Shown here: positions 1-5,726 of the stretch, piece after piece | How positions within the stretch are numbered: position 1 is the stretch's first letter | Layout of the letters: each line of letters begins with the position of its first letter | From: an uncultured bacterium | GTDB taxonomy: Bacteria > Planctomycetota > Phycisphaerae > Phycisphaerales > UBA1924 | Assembly: GCA_938003595.1 (NCBI GenBank) | Contig: CALKYH010000018.1 | Span: 1 to 8,857, forward strand | DNA length: 8,857 nucleotides | Reading direction: 5' to 3' | Program-made: the position numbers and the translations under genes | The notes under the pieces: model-generated | The model's input: only the letters and a program-made list of their open reading frames with translations | Databases searched by the model: none | Told to the model about the DNA's origin: nothing

Positions 1-2564
1 AGGTCGGAGAAGCCGATGAGGTCGTCGTGGTCGATGTCGGCGATGTGGGAGACGCCGATCTCGTAGGAGGCCGCGCCGGCCTCGGCCCACCAGCGGAGCG
101 TCTCGTCGGAGGTCTGCGGCAGATCGAAGCTGTCGAAGTCGCCGGTCAGCGAAGCGAACTGCAGGATGGTCCAGCGGTCGCCCCAGGCGGCGAACTCGGG
201 CTTGGGCGTGGTCACCACGAGCGAGCCCGCGAGCTCGGCGTCGCCGGTGATGGTCAGCAGGCCCGCGGGGACACTTGGCTTCGAGCCGCCGACCTCGAAG
301 GCGAGCGTTGCGTTGGCGGCGTTATCGAAGTCTCCTGACACCTCGATCGTAGCGCCACGGGAGATGGCGTAGGTTCCGTTGTTGGTGGTGGTCGCGGCGC
401 CGAGGAGTTGAAGTGCGCCATCGCGGACATCGACCATCCCGAGATTCTCAAGGGAGACCGGCCCGCCGCTGGGCCCGATTCTGAGGATGCCGGCTCCTTC
501 CTTGAGGAACTCGCCGTAATTCAGGAACTCGCCACCTGCGCCCGCCGGCCCACCGAGGTCGAGCGTACTCGCTGCGCTCGTCCGGAATGCGCCAAAGTTC
601 TCGATGCGCCCGCCACCGAGCAGGAGTGCGCCAACGGTCCACTCCGTGGAGCCGTTGATCTCCAGAGTGCGGGCCAGCGTGCGGACGGGCCCGGAGGAGA
701 TCCGCAGAAGGCCGTCCTCCGCGATCGTCGTTCGTCCGGCGCCGATCATCGAGGCACGCCACCAGTCGAGCATGCCCTTGAAGACAACATCGCCTCCTCC
801 GGTGAGCGTGCCGTCTTCAAGGGCGCTGTCGCCCGTGAAGCAGGTCTCGCCATCGAATGCGATTGTGCTGAATGTCCCGTGTCGAAGCATGAATCGCCCG
901 GCGTTCACGGGCCCGCTGAACTGCCCGTTGGCCGTGTTCAGGACAAGCAACAGGCCGCCAATGTCCAAACTGCCGGCATGGGCCATCTGCGACGCATCGA
1001 TCCATACATCGCCGTCCCCGGAGATCGAGGTCGCTGCCGAGAGCGTGTGCGCATTTCGGAGCTTGAGCACACCGCCGTCCGCGACTTGGATGGCGCCGTC
1101 GTGCTGGCCGCCACCGGTCAGCGCAAGGGTTCCTTCGACAGAGATTTCACCATAGTTCTCGATCGGTGTGGCGATGGTGACTGTTCCGACGCCGAGTGTC
1201 CGCAGTTCGCCATGATTGACGACGCGCGAGTCGAGGAGTCCGCTGATGGAGCCCGCGGAGATTTCGAATAGGCCCCAGCTCTCCAGGACCGCTCCGCCTT
1301 GGAGTTGGGTATCGCCGGCGATCTGTGAGACGGCGCCCTCCACGGTCCAGTTTCGGCTGATCGTGCGCTGCAGGCCCGACATGGTCGCGCTGCCGCCAAG
1401 TTCGAGGTGGAGCCCCCCGGCGCCGCCGATCGTTCCGCCCGACCAAGTCAGCAAGTCTTGAACCAGTAGGTCGCCGGCTCCGAGCACCGAGCCGCTGGTC
1501 AGCTGCAAGCTTCCCGCCTGCGCGGCCGATCGTAGGATGGCTTGCCCGCCGCCGGTGATGGACAGGGAGCCCATCCACGCAGCGCCGGCGAGGTCGATCG
1601 TCGCGCCTGCTGCCAACACCGCCCCGTCGAAGCTCAGCGGCCCTCCGACCTGCAAAGACCCGCCGCTGACGCGCAACGTGCCGGCGCCTGTGATCGATGC
1701 GGTCGGCAGAAGTGAGTGATCCCCTGCGAGTTCCAGGCGGGCTCCAGTGTGCACATCAAATGATCCGCCGTGGGCGCCGCCGCCCAGCAGCGAGAGACTG
1801 CCTCCGATCGCCTCCACCAGACCGCAGTTGTCGAAACGGGCGCCGGGCGAGAAGCGCGTTTCGCCTGCTCCACTCTTGACAAAGCTGCCACAATTCTCGA
1901 AGTGGACGCCCGGGTTGCCCGCGGTCGCGACATTCATCGCAAGCGGCAGGGCGGAGGCGCTGAACATTCCCATGTTCGAAATGCGCCCATTGGGACCGCT
2001 GAATTGAATGCCGCCGCTGCTCCACACCGCAGCTCCCTCATTCACCAAGACCTCATTGAGCGTTTTCACTCCGCCGCCGAGCGCCAGCGAACCACTCTCC
2101 GCTACTCGCAGCGAGCCCGCCAGACCGATGGCGCCGCCCAGCCAGTCCATGGCGCCGGCCGCCTCGAGGGACCCAGCGCCGCTCAGGCCTCCTCCACCGA
2201 CTATGAGTCGGCCTGACTGAACGACAGAAGCGTCTTCCAGCGTCAGCACGCCGCCGGTCTGGTGGAGCGTAGCGGTTGATGAATCCAGCGTAAGGCTGCG
2301 GATCGCCACGCTGGCGCCGAGATCAACGGTGTACGGACCGCCCATCGCGTCGATGATTGCGTCGAACTCCGGCGAGCCGCCGCTATTGCTCGGGAATGCC
2401 GGGGCCGAAGACCAGTTGGCGCCGTCATTCCAGGCGCCGCTGACCGCATTGAGCCAATGCGCGGTGACGGCGTCGGCGCGGGCGGCGGCGCACGCGGCGC
2501 CCGCGGCGAGCATGAGGACAGCGGCGGCGCACTTGGAGCTGGGCCGGGCGGCGGGCTGGGGCAT
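1..2564 (-). CDS. Secreted repeat-rich beta-solenoid protein with dockerin-like end (partial, 3' end off window)
   Basis: The frame is open from the ATG at 2564 to the window edge: 854 full codons, last visible residues G-F-S-D-L. Start: ATG preceded at 8 nt by a perfect AGGAGG. Residues 1 to about 32 are a signal peptide (basic start, hydrophobic 13-28, Ala-rich cleavage region A-R-A-D-A). Next comes a W-L-N-A-V-S-G-A-W-N motif (37-46) typical of large exported proteins of planctomycetes and verrucomicrobia. Residues about 139-750 are Gly-rich beta-strand repeats in three cycles marked by W141, W374 and W601 (about 230 residues apart), each with W-x-x-G, N-x-G and G-x-L-x-L patterns, suggesting a right-handed beta-solenoid. 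Residues 751-838 form a capping beta domain. D843-I-D-H-D-D-L-I-G-F-S-D854 is an EF-hand/dockerin-like calcium loop. A surface, adhesive or matrix role is inferred; no catalytic motif was seen. The C-terminus, and any sorting tail, is outside the window. Confidence 0.9.
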   Translation of the reverse strand, partial: MPQPAARPSSKCAAAVLMLAAGAACAAARADAVTAHWLNAVSGAWNDGANWSSAPAFPSNSGGSPEFDAIIDAMGGPYTVDLGASVAIRSLTLDSSTATLHQTGGVLTLEDASVVQSGRLIVGGGGLSGAGSLEAAGAMDWLGGAIGLAGSLRVAESGSLALGGGVKTLNEVLVNEGAAVWSSGGIQFSGPNGRISNMGMFSASALPLAMNVATAGNPGVHFENCGSFVKSGAGETRFSPGARFDNCGLVEAIGGSLSLLGGGAHGGSFDVHTGARLELAGDHSLLPTASITGAGTLRVSGGSLQVGGPLSFDGAVLAAGATIDLAGAAWMGSLSITGGGQAILRSAAQAGSLQLTSGSVLGAGDLLVQDLLTWSGGTIGGAGGLHLELGGSATMSGLQRTISRNWTVEGAVSQIAGDTQLQGGAVLESWGLFEISAGSISGLLDSRVVNHGELRTLGVGTVTIATPIENYGEISVEGTLALTGGGQHDGAIQVADGGVLKLRNAHTLSAATSISGDGDVWIDASQMAHAGSLDIGGLLLVLNTANGQFSGPVNAGRFMLRHGTFSTIAFDGETCFTGDSALEDGTLTGGGDVVFKGMLDWWRASMIGAGRTTIAEDGLLRISSGPVRTLARTLEINGSTEWTVGALLLGGGRIENFGAFRTSAASTLDLGGPAGAGGEFLNYGEFLKEGAGILRIGPSGGPVSLENLGMVDVRDGALQLLGAATTTNNGTYAISRGATIEVSGDFDNAANATLAFEVGGSKPSVPAGLLTITGDAELAGSLVVTTPKPEFAAWGDRWTILQFASLTGDFDSFDLPQTSDETLRWWAEAGAASYEIGVSHIADIDHDDLIGFSD

Positions 2565-2572
2565 CGGGATGT

Positions 2573-2578
2573 CCTCCT
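2573..2578 (-). promoter_or_regulatory. Ribosome binding site AGGAGG of the large secreted protein
   Basis: Perfect anti-16S match on the minus strand, 8 nt before the ATG at 2564. It fixes the start of the large repeat protein, whose frame has no stop inside the window. Confidence 0.85.
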
Positions 2579-2638
2579 CGGAAGCGGGCCCCGTGGGTGA
2601 GGGCCGCGGACGCACCAGGCGGCCCCCCGCCGACGGGA

Positions 2639-2650
2639 GGTCGGCCGACC
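2639..2650. repeat. 12-bp perfect palindrome upstream of the large secreted protein gene
   Basis: GGTCGGCCGACC reads the same on both strands and lies 75 bp before the start codon at 2564. A dimeric repressor or activator could bind it, but in such GC-rich DNA it may be chance. No factor is recognised. Confidence 0.3.
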
Positions 2651-2773
2651 GAGGGGAACACCTGCTCGGGATTCCATCCGCCGGAGTCGCGGTGGAGGTT
2701 CCCCGTACAGGGGAGGGATTCTGCCGGGCACTGAGCCGTCGCCTGGGGCGGGGTGGGTTTGGCGGGCTAGGCC

Positions 2774-2812
2774 AAAGAAAAACGCCGAGGTCCGGTTTCC
2801 CGGGCCGCGGCG
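2774..2812 (-). terminator. Rho-independent terminator, minus strand, in the leader region of the large secreted protein
   Basis: On the minus strand, the arms 2812-2800 and 2795-2783 form a 13-bp stem with two mismatches. It is closed by a GAAA tetraloop and followed by TTTTTCTTT (2782-2774). There is no T-run on the other side, so it acts on leftward transcription. It sits about 210 bp before the ATG at 2564 and has no convincing protein gene immediately upstream. It could end a non-coding transcript from the 2.8-3.4 kb region or act as an attenuator in the leader of the secreted-protein gene. Confidence 0.7.
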
Positions 2813-2941
2813 TAGACTCCTCCAAGTGAGTGTGGCAGTTTTTTGGGCTTTGAGCCCGATTCCGGACAAATCGGTTTCCCGACCTGTCAGGGGAATGGTT
2901 TAGGTCTCGGGGGCTCCCTGTGCTGGGCCGCCGATGCCATC

Positions 2942-2969
2942 ATGGTAGATATTCGCAGCCCAAAATCAA
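2942..2969 (-). promoter_or_regulatory. Candidate sigma70-like promoter, minus strand
   Basis: TTGATT (2969-2964) and TACCAT (2947-2942) are separated by 16 nt, each matching consensus at 4 of 6. Transcription would start near 2935 and run toward the large secreted protein gene. It would cross the terminator at 2774-2812, giving either a short RNA of about 160 nt or a leader of about 370 nt. Confidence 0.3.
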
Positions 2970-3018
2970 GGGGATGCAGGCCAGCCAGCAGAATTTTTCT
3001 GCGCAGCCAGCCCTGCAG

Positions 3019-3038
3019 CGTCATCCTGACGGATGACG
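3019..3038. repeat. Perfect 8-bp inverted repeat with 4-nt loop
   Basis: CGTCATCC (3019-3026) pairs with GGATGACG (3031-3038) across a 4-base loop. It has no T-run on either strand and is not a terminator. It belongs to the hairpin series of the non-coding region. Confidence 0.5.
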
Positions 3039-3105
3039 AACTCCCTCATCGACGGCCCTTACGCGTTCTTCCCTCCGCTTTCGAGCGATCCGGCGTCACT
3101 TTGAG

Positions 3106-3132
3106 GGAGGGGCGTTCCCCCAGCGCCCCTCC
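3106..3132. repeat. Perfect 9-bp inverted repeat
   Basis: GGAGGGGCG (3106-3114) pairs with CGCCCCTCC (3124-3132) with a 9-base loop. It lies 11 bp before the plus-strand terminator hairpin at 3144, and the two could form a tandem 3'-end structure. Confidence 0.5.
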
Positions 3133-3143
3133 ATCAATGCTGC

Positions 3144-3172
3144 CGGCCCGCTGCGAGGGGCCGTCTTTTTTT
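3144..3172 (+). terminator. Rho-independent terminator, plus strand
   Basis: CGGCCC (3144-3149) pairs with GGGCCG (3158-3163) over an 8-base loop. TC and then seven T (3166-3172) follow. The shape is classical for rightward transcription. No protein gene on the plus strand lies upstream of it within the gap, so it implies a rightward transcript that starts somewhere in 2813-3100 or within the antisense of the large secreted-protein gene. Confidence 0.65.
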
Positions 3173-3175
3173 GAA

Positions 3176-3209
3176 CCGCTTCGCCGATGATTTACCACCG
3201 GCGAAGCGG
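3176..3209. repeat. Perfect 11-bp inverted repeat with 12-bp loop
   Basis: CCGCTTCGCCG (3176-3186) and CGGCGAAGCGG (3199-3209) are exact reverse complements. There is no T-run after it on either strand, so it is not an ordinary terminator. It lies 3 bp after the T-run of the plus-strand terminator and could be an RNA stem read leftward, or a protein-binding site. Confidence 0.6.
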
Positions 3210-3436
3210 GCACAGGGAATCCGTGGATCTTCTGCCACCGCACATACCGGCATTGCACCGAGCGCAGTGACTCACCACGGAGGAGTCAGCTAGATCCTCT
3301 TGGCCGAAGACAAAGCGATAGCGCCTTGGCTTCACAAACTATTTGAGTAGGATTGGGTTTTGCTTCCCTACTCTTCTCGACTCAACTCGTCTTGGTGTCC
3401 GCCCCTTGCAAGGCGGCTCCTTGACTCAACACATGC

Positions 3437-3464
3437 AACATAGCAGGTCTCGGGGATGCGTCAA
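3437..3464 (-). promoter_or_regulatory. Candidate strong promoter with extended -10, minus strand
   Basis: TTGACG (3464-3459, 5 of 6 matches to -35) is followed after 16 nt by TATGTT (3442-3437, 4 of 6 to -10). A TG dinucleotide sits at the extended -10 position (3445-3444). It lies about 110 bp after the stop codon of the amidase gene and points into the gap with no protein gene. The start site would be near 3430. Confidence 0.45.
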
Positions 3465-3575
3465 GCCATTTCCCGATGATCCGACAAAAATCCTGCAGAC
3501 CGCCGAAACCGACCCCATTGCGCCCGCGTACGGCGGCCTCGCGCCGGGGATCCGCGCCCAGGCGAGGATCGAGGC

Positions 3576-4400
3576 TCAGTCCGCCGGGAAACGGCCCTGG
3601 GCGTCGAGGCGGGGGAGCAGGCCGGGGCGCGCATCCTGCCAGATCCGGAACTTGGCTCGCCATGCCCGGGCCTCGGAAACCGCTATTTCCGTGGTGATCG
3701 GACCTTCGCTGTCGCCGCCCTCGGCGATCACCTCGCCCTTGGGACCCACCACGATCGACCCGCCGGCGTAGGCGGTCAGGGGGTCTGTCCCGACGCGGCT
3801 GACCGCGACGACGAAGGCCTGGTTCTCGATCGCTCGAGCGATGCACAGCGCCCGCCACTGCCCGATGCGGGGCGCGGGCCAGTTCGCGATGACGAAGTAC
3901 ACCTCGGCCCCGAGCATGCGCCCGGCGCGGAACAGCTCCGGGAACCGCAGGTCGTAGCACACCAGCGGACAGACCTTGGCTGGGCCGTCGTCGTCGGGCA
4001 GGTCCGCGACGACCACGCGATCTCCGCCCGAGAACGATTCATTCTCGCGCCCGACGGAGAAGGGGTGGATCTTGTCGTACTGCGCGACGACCTCCCCGGC
4101 GCGACCCACCAGGACGGCGCGGTTGCGGGCGAGGTTCATGGTCTGCGGCGTGGGGGCGATCGTCACGCCGGCGAGGACGGCGCAGTCAAAGCGTCGCGCC
4201 GTGTCGGCGAGCCAGCGCCGCGCGTCGCCGTTATCGGCGGTGCGCGTGGTGTCGCGCGAGAAGCCGGTGTCGAACATCTCGGGCAGGACGATCACGGCGC
4301 CTGGCGAGGGCGGCGCGGCCTCGAGCAGCGCGTCGGCGCGGGCGAGGTTGGCGGCGCGGTCTTCCCAGGCGATGTCGGTCTGGAGCAGGTGCAGTCGCAT
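3576..4400 (-). CDS. Nitrilase-superfamily carbon-nitrogen hydrolase (omega-amidase-like)
   Basis: 274 residues, the usual length for one-domain amidases of the nitrilase superfamily. The complete Cys-Glu-Lys triad is visible: E41 in L-P-E-M-F-D-T-G-F, K110 in Y-D-K-I-H-P-F, C148 in V-C-Y-D-L-R-F-P. A-R-A-I-E-N-Q-A-F-V (188-197) and Y-A-G-G-S (211-215) are further family hallmarks. The L-P-E-M-F and C-Y-D-L-R-F-P-E motifs resemble the YafV/Nit2 branch. Those enzymes hydrolyse the omega-amide of alpha-ketoglutaramate or alpha-ketosuccinamate in the cytoplasm, a repair step tied to glutamine transamination. Exact substrate is inference. The ATG at 4400 is chosen because family homology begins there; the frame is open for 160 more codons, but that part is antisense to the divergent secreted-protein gene. 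No clear Shine-Dalgarno precedes the ATG. Confidence 0.9.
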   Translation of the reverse strand: MRLHLLQTDIAWEDRAANLARADALLEAAPPSPGAVIVLPEMFDTGFSRDTTRTADNGDARRWLADTARRFDCAVLAGVTIAPTPQTMNLARNRAVLVGRAGEVVAQYDKIHPFSVGRENESFSGGDRVVVADLPDDDGPAKVCPLVCYDLRFPELFRAGRMLGAEVYFVIANWPAPRIGQWRALCIARAIENQAFVVAVSRVGTDPLTAYAGGSIVVGPKGEVIAEGGDSEGPITTEIAVSEARAWRAKFRIWQDARPGLLPRLDAQGRFPAD

Positions 4401-4573
4401 GGGGCATTGTTCTCGGCTGTTGAGTCTGGGGAAGCTGCGCAGGCGCGGTCGGCGGTCGGGGCGGTCTGGGGGGGCTGCGCGGGGTCGATTCCGAGCGGCG
4501 AACGCGTGGTGTCTTGCCTCCGGGAACCCAGAGAGCATGGTGTCCGTACAGAAGTAGCGTTCCCGCCCAGCAC

Positions 4574-4580
4574 AAGGAGG
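4574..4580 (+). promoter_or_regulatory. Ribosome binding site of first PEP-CTERM-like paralogue
   Basis: AAGGAGG lies 10 nt before the ATG at 4591. A second in-frame ATG at 4597 would be 16 nt away and is less likely. The promoter of this gene was not convincingly located in the 190-bp divergent gap. Confidence 0.8.
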
Positions 4581-4590
4581 CAGGACGAAA

Positions 4591-5463
4591 ATGCGGATGT
4601 CAGTTGTATCGGTTGTTATGGGCGCGGCCCTTGCGGCCGCCGCCGCGGCGCAGGACGCGTCGCTCGCAGACGCCTTGCTGCCCGTCGAGGAGGTGAACAC
4701 CTCCGAGAGCGACGAGCGTGCGATGGTGACGGATGTGGTGACGCCGTTCGGGCGGTCGCTGGTCCGGTCGCCGGAGTTCGTGACCACGGGCTCGGAGTGG
4801 GCGACGAAGGGCGCCAAGGCTCGGGCGTCGCTGCGTCTGGCCGATATGAACATGGCGTCCGAGCCGGAGCCGGCGGACAATCTCTATGTGGGGCCGACCG
4901 AGGCGGCGGTGATGTTCTGGCGCGGCTACGCCTCCATGGAGGCGGGGCCGGATGTGTTTGTCTTCGACTCCATCGGGCGCGCCAGGGGCGTGACCGTGAC
5001 GCCGTTGTATCGCCTGGCGGACGAAACGATCGTCGAGGGCCGCTCCGTCTCGTTCGACGCGGAGTCGGCGATGGGCCGCGCGCAGGTGCGCGGCAAGACG
5101 GTCTACGGGCTGGGCATCGATCTGGACGCGTGGGTGAAGGCCGGCGAGGTGCCGGAGCGCGCAAACATCGCGGGGCTCGTCGTGAGGCACGACGGGCGCG
5201 GGGATCGGTTCGAGCCCTCGAAGTTCATGATGGCCGAGCCGCCCTCCCAGTCGAGCTTCGAATCGCGGTTCGGCGGCCTGGATGTGGGCCACCTGCAGCA
5301 CCTGGCCAGCGGCGGCGGCGGGACGCGCGGCGGCGGCGGGGGCGGCGGCGGCGATGGGCGCACGGCGGGCCCCGACACCGACGAGGTGCCTGCTCCGGGC
5401 ACGGCGCTGCTGATCGGCTTGGGCGCGGGCGCCGCGGGCATGCGGCGGAGGCGCGCCGCGTAA
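4591..5463 (+). CDS. Secreted protein with PEP-CTERM-like sorting tail, paralogue 1
   Basis: 290 residues. Residues 1 to about 20 are a signal peptide (M-R-M-S then Val/Ala-rich core, cleavage near A20-Q21). The mature domain (about 28-215) carries L-P-V-E-E-V, F-G-R-S-L, A-V-M-F-W-R-G-Y-A-S-M-E-A-G-P-D-V-F (106-123), V-T-V-T-P-L-Y-R-L and G-L-G-I-D-L-D-A-W (173-181). No catalytic signature or cysteine was seen, and a beta-sandwich fold is only a guess. A Gly-rich linker (241-254) leads to V-P-A-P-G (266-270), a hydrophobic stretch (271-283) and R-R-R-R-A-A, the layout of an exosortase-type tail (P-A-P-G instead of P-E-P). It is paralogous to the next gene. Two hairpins follow the TAA stop. 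The function is not recognised; a surface or matrix location is inferred. Confidence 0.88.
   Translation: MRMSVVSVVMGAALAAAAAAQDASLADALLPVEEVNTSESDERAMVTDVVTPFGRSLVRSPEFVTTGSEWATKGAKARASLRLADMNMASEPEPADNLYVGPTEAAVMFWRGYASMEAGPDVFVFDSIGRARGVTVTPLYRLADETIVEGRSVSFDAESAMGRAQVRGKTVYGLGIDLDAWVKAGEVPERANIAGLVVRHDGRGDRFEPSKFMMAEPPSQSSFESRFGGLDVGHLQHLASGGGGTRGGGGGGGGDGRTAGPDTDEVPAPGTALLIGLGAGAAGMRRRRAA
5311..5354 (+). repeat. GGC-rich simple sequence encoding poly-Gly linker
   Basis: Runs of GGC and GGG within paralogue 1 encode twelve glycines interrupted by T-R. The tract separates the folded domain from the sorting-like tail. Such tracts can vary in length by slippage. Confidence 0.6.
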
Positions 5464-5486
5464 TACGACTGACTGCCTCCTTTCGG

Positions 5487-5506
5487 CGTCCTCGTTTTCG
5501 AGGACG
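5487..5506 (+). repeat. Perfect 8-bp hairpin with TTTT loop after paralogue 1
   Basis: CGTCCTCG (5487-5494) and CGAGGACG (5499-5506) pair perfectly around TTTT. It is 24 bp after the stop codon and lacks a following T-run. It probably caps the 3' end of the transcript together with the terminator at 5512-5561. Confidence 0.5.
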
Positions 5507-5511
5507 GCCGT

Positions 5512-5561
5512 CATGACCGGCCGACGCCTGCCACACACGGGCCGCGGCCGGTCGTGTTTTT
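5512..5561 (+). terminator. Rho-independent terminator of paralogue 1
   Basis: The arms 5512-5522 and 5546-5556 form an 11-bp stem with one T-G wobble over a 23-base loop. Five T (5557-5561) follow directly. It would separate transcription of the two paralogues, so each probably has its own promoter. Confidence 0.65.
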
Positions 5562-5567
5562 GGCGTT

Positions 5568-5589
5568 GACGGCGCAGAGTCTGCGCGTC
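5568..5589 (+). repeat. Hairpin in the upstream region of paralogue 2
   Basis: GCGCAG (5572-5577) pairs with CTGCGC (5581-5586) over a 3-base loop. GAC/GTC extends the stem past one bulged G. No T-run follows. It may lie upstream of the transcription start or in the leader. Confidence 0.4.
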
Positions 5590-5613
5590 GCGTTTCTCCC
5601 ACGAACGAAGGGG

Positions 5614-5642
5614 TTGGCGCGTGTCTGGGGTTGTTCTACGCT
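5614..5642 (+). promoter_or_regulatory. Weak candidate promoter of paralogue 2
   Basis: TTGGCG (5614-5619) and TACGCT (5637-5642) are spaced 17 nt. The -10 matches consensus at only 3 of 6. The position, after the terminator at 5512-5561 and about 85 bp before the start codon, is the main support. Confidence 0.25.
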
Positions 5643-5656
5643 GCGCCGTGGAGTCT

Positions 5657-5680
5657 CCCGCTCCGCGCACTCGGAGCGGG
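5657..5680 (+). repeat. Perfect 9-bp hairpin in the leader of paralogue 2
   Basis: CCCGCTCCG (5657-5665) pairs with CGGAGCGGG (5672-5680) over a 6-base loop, 35 bp upstream of the ribosome binding site. No T-run follows, so it is not a terminator. It may stabilise the mRNA 5' end or affect translation. Confidence 0.5.
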
Positions 5681-5715
5681 CGAAGCAAGGTCGAGCGCTT
5701 CGCAGGAACAAACGC

Positions 5716-5721
5716 AGGAGG
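5716..5721 (+). promoter_or_regulatory. Ribosome binding site choosing the GTG start of paralogue 2
   Basis: AGGAGG lies 5 nt before GTG at 5727. The frame is open further upstream to a TTG at 5631, but the extra 32 residues would bury the signal peptide, and no comparable site precedes the TTG. Confidence 0.75.
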
Positions 5722-5726
5722 CGATC

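Larger units (their letters stand above)
2774..3430 (-). ncRNA. Candidate structured non-coding transcript or long leader RNA
   Basis: This 1-kb gap (2565-3575) holds no convincing protein gene. Leftward transcription from the candidate promoter at 3437-3464 to the terminator at 2774-2812 would give an RNA of about 655 nt. Perfect stems inside it are 3399-3403/3412-3416, 3345-3351/3367-3373, 3268-3273/3283-3288, 3176-3186/3199-3209, 3144-3149/3158-3163, 3106-3114/3124-3132, 3019-3026/3031-3038 and 2845-2849/2853-2857. The base composition looks less GC-rich than neighbouring genes. I looked for the conserved cores of RNase P RNA, tmRNA, SRP RNA and common riboswitches and recognised none. Strand and boundaries are inference. 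A plus-strand terminator at 3144-3172 argues that at least part is transcribed the other way. Confidence 0.22.

Noticed and set aside
408..1271. Plus-strand open frame of 287 codons
   Set aside because: It is antisense to the large secreted protein, has no ribosome binding site or domain, and its composition (Arg, Ala, Glu, Asp scattered) is typical of a shadow frame in GC-rich DNA.
2842..2882. Resemblance to a preQ1 or cobalamin riboswitch on the minus strand
   Set aside because: The A-rich tail after a small stem is suggestive, but the conserved loop bases of preQ1-I and the core boxes of the cobalamin switch are missing. The downstream gene is also unrelated.
2843..3190. Plus-strand frame of 115 codons beginning with TTG
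   Set aside because: It has no ribosome binding site and runs through three hairpins and the terminator T-run. It is unlikely to be translated.
3046..3258. Minus-strand small frame of 70 codons (GTG start), and a 39-codon ATG frame at 3134-3253
   Set aside because: Neither has a ribosome binding site. They overlap several hairpins and use mixed third-position bases, and no similarity is recognised. I keep the region as non-coding.
2902..3455. Direct repeat AGGTCTCGGGG at about 2902 and 3446 as possible attachment sites
   Set aside because: It is only 11 bp, with no integrase or mobile gene between the copies. It is probably chance.
2774..3465. RNase P RNA, tmRNA or SRP RNA
   Set aside because: The conserved cores of these RNAs (for example the GAGGAAAGTCC box of RNase P, or a tag frame plus T-arm of tmRNA) are not found on either strand.
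4401..4880. N-terminal extension of the amidase frame (160 codons)
   Set aside because: It is antisense to paralogue 1, and the nitrilase fold starts exactly at the ATG at 4400.
4065..5516. Plus-strand open frame of 483 codons
   Set aside because: It runs antisense through the amidase and then out of frame through paralogue 1. It is Arg/Gly-rich with no motifs.
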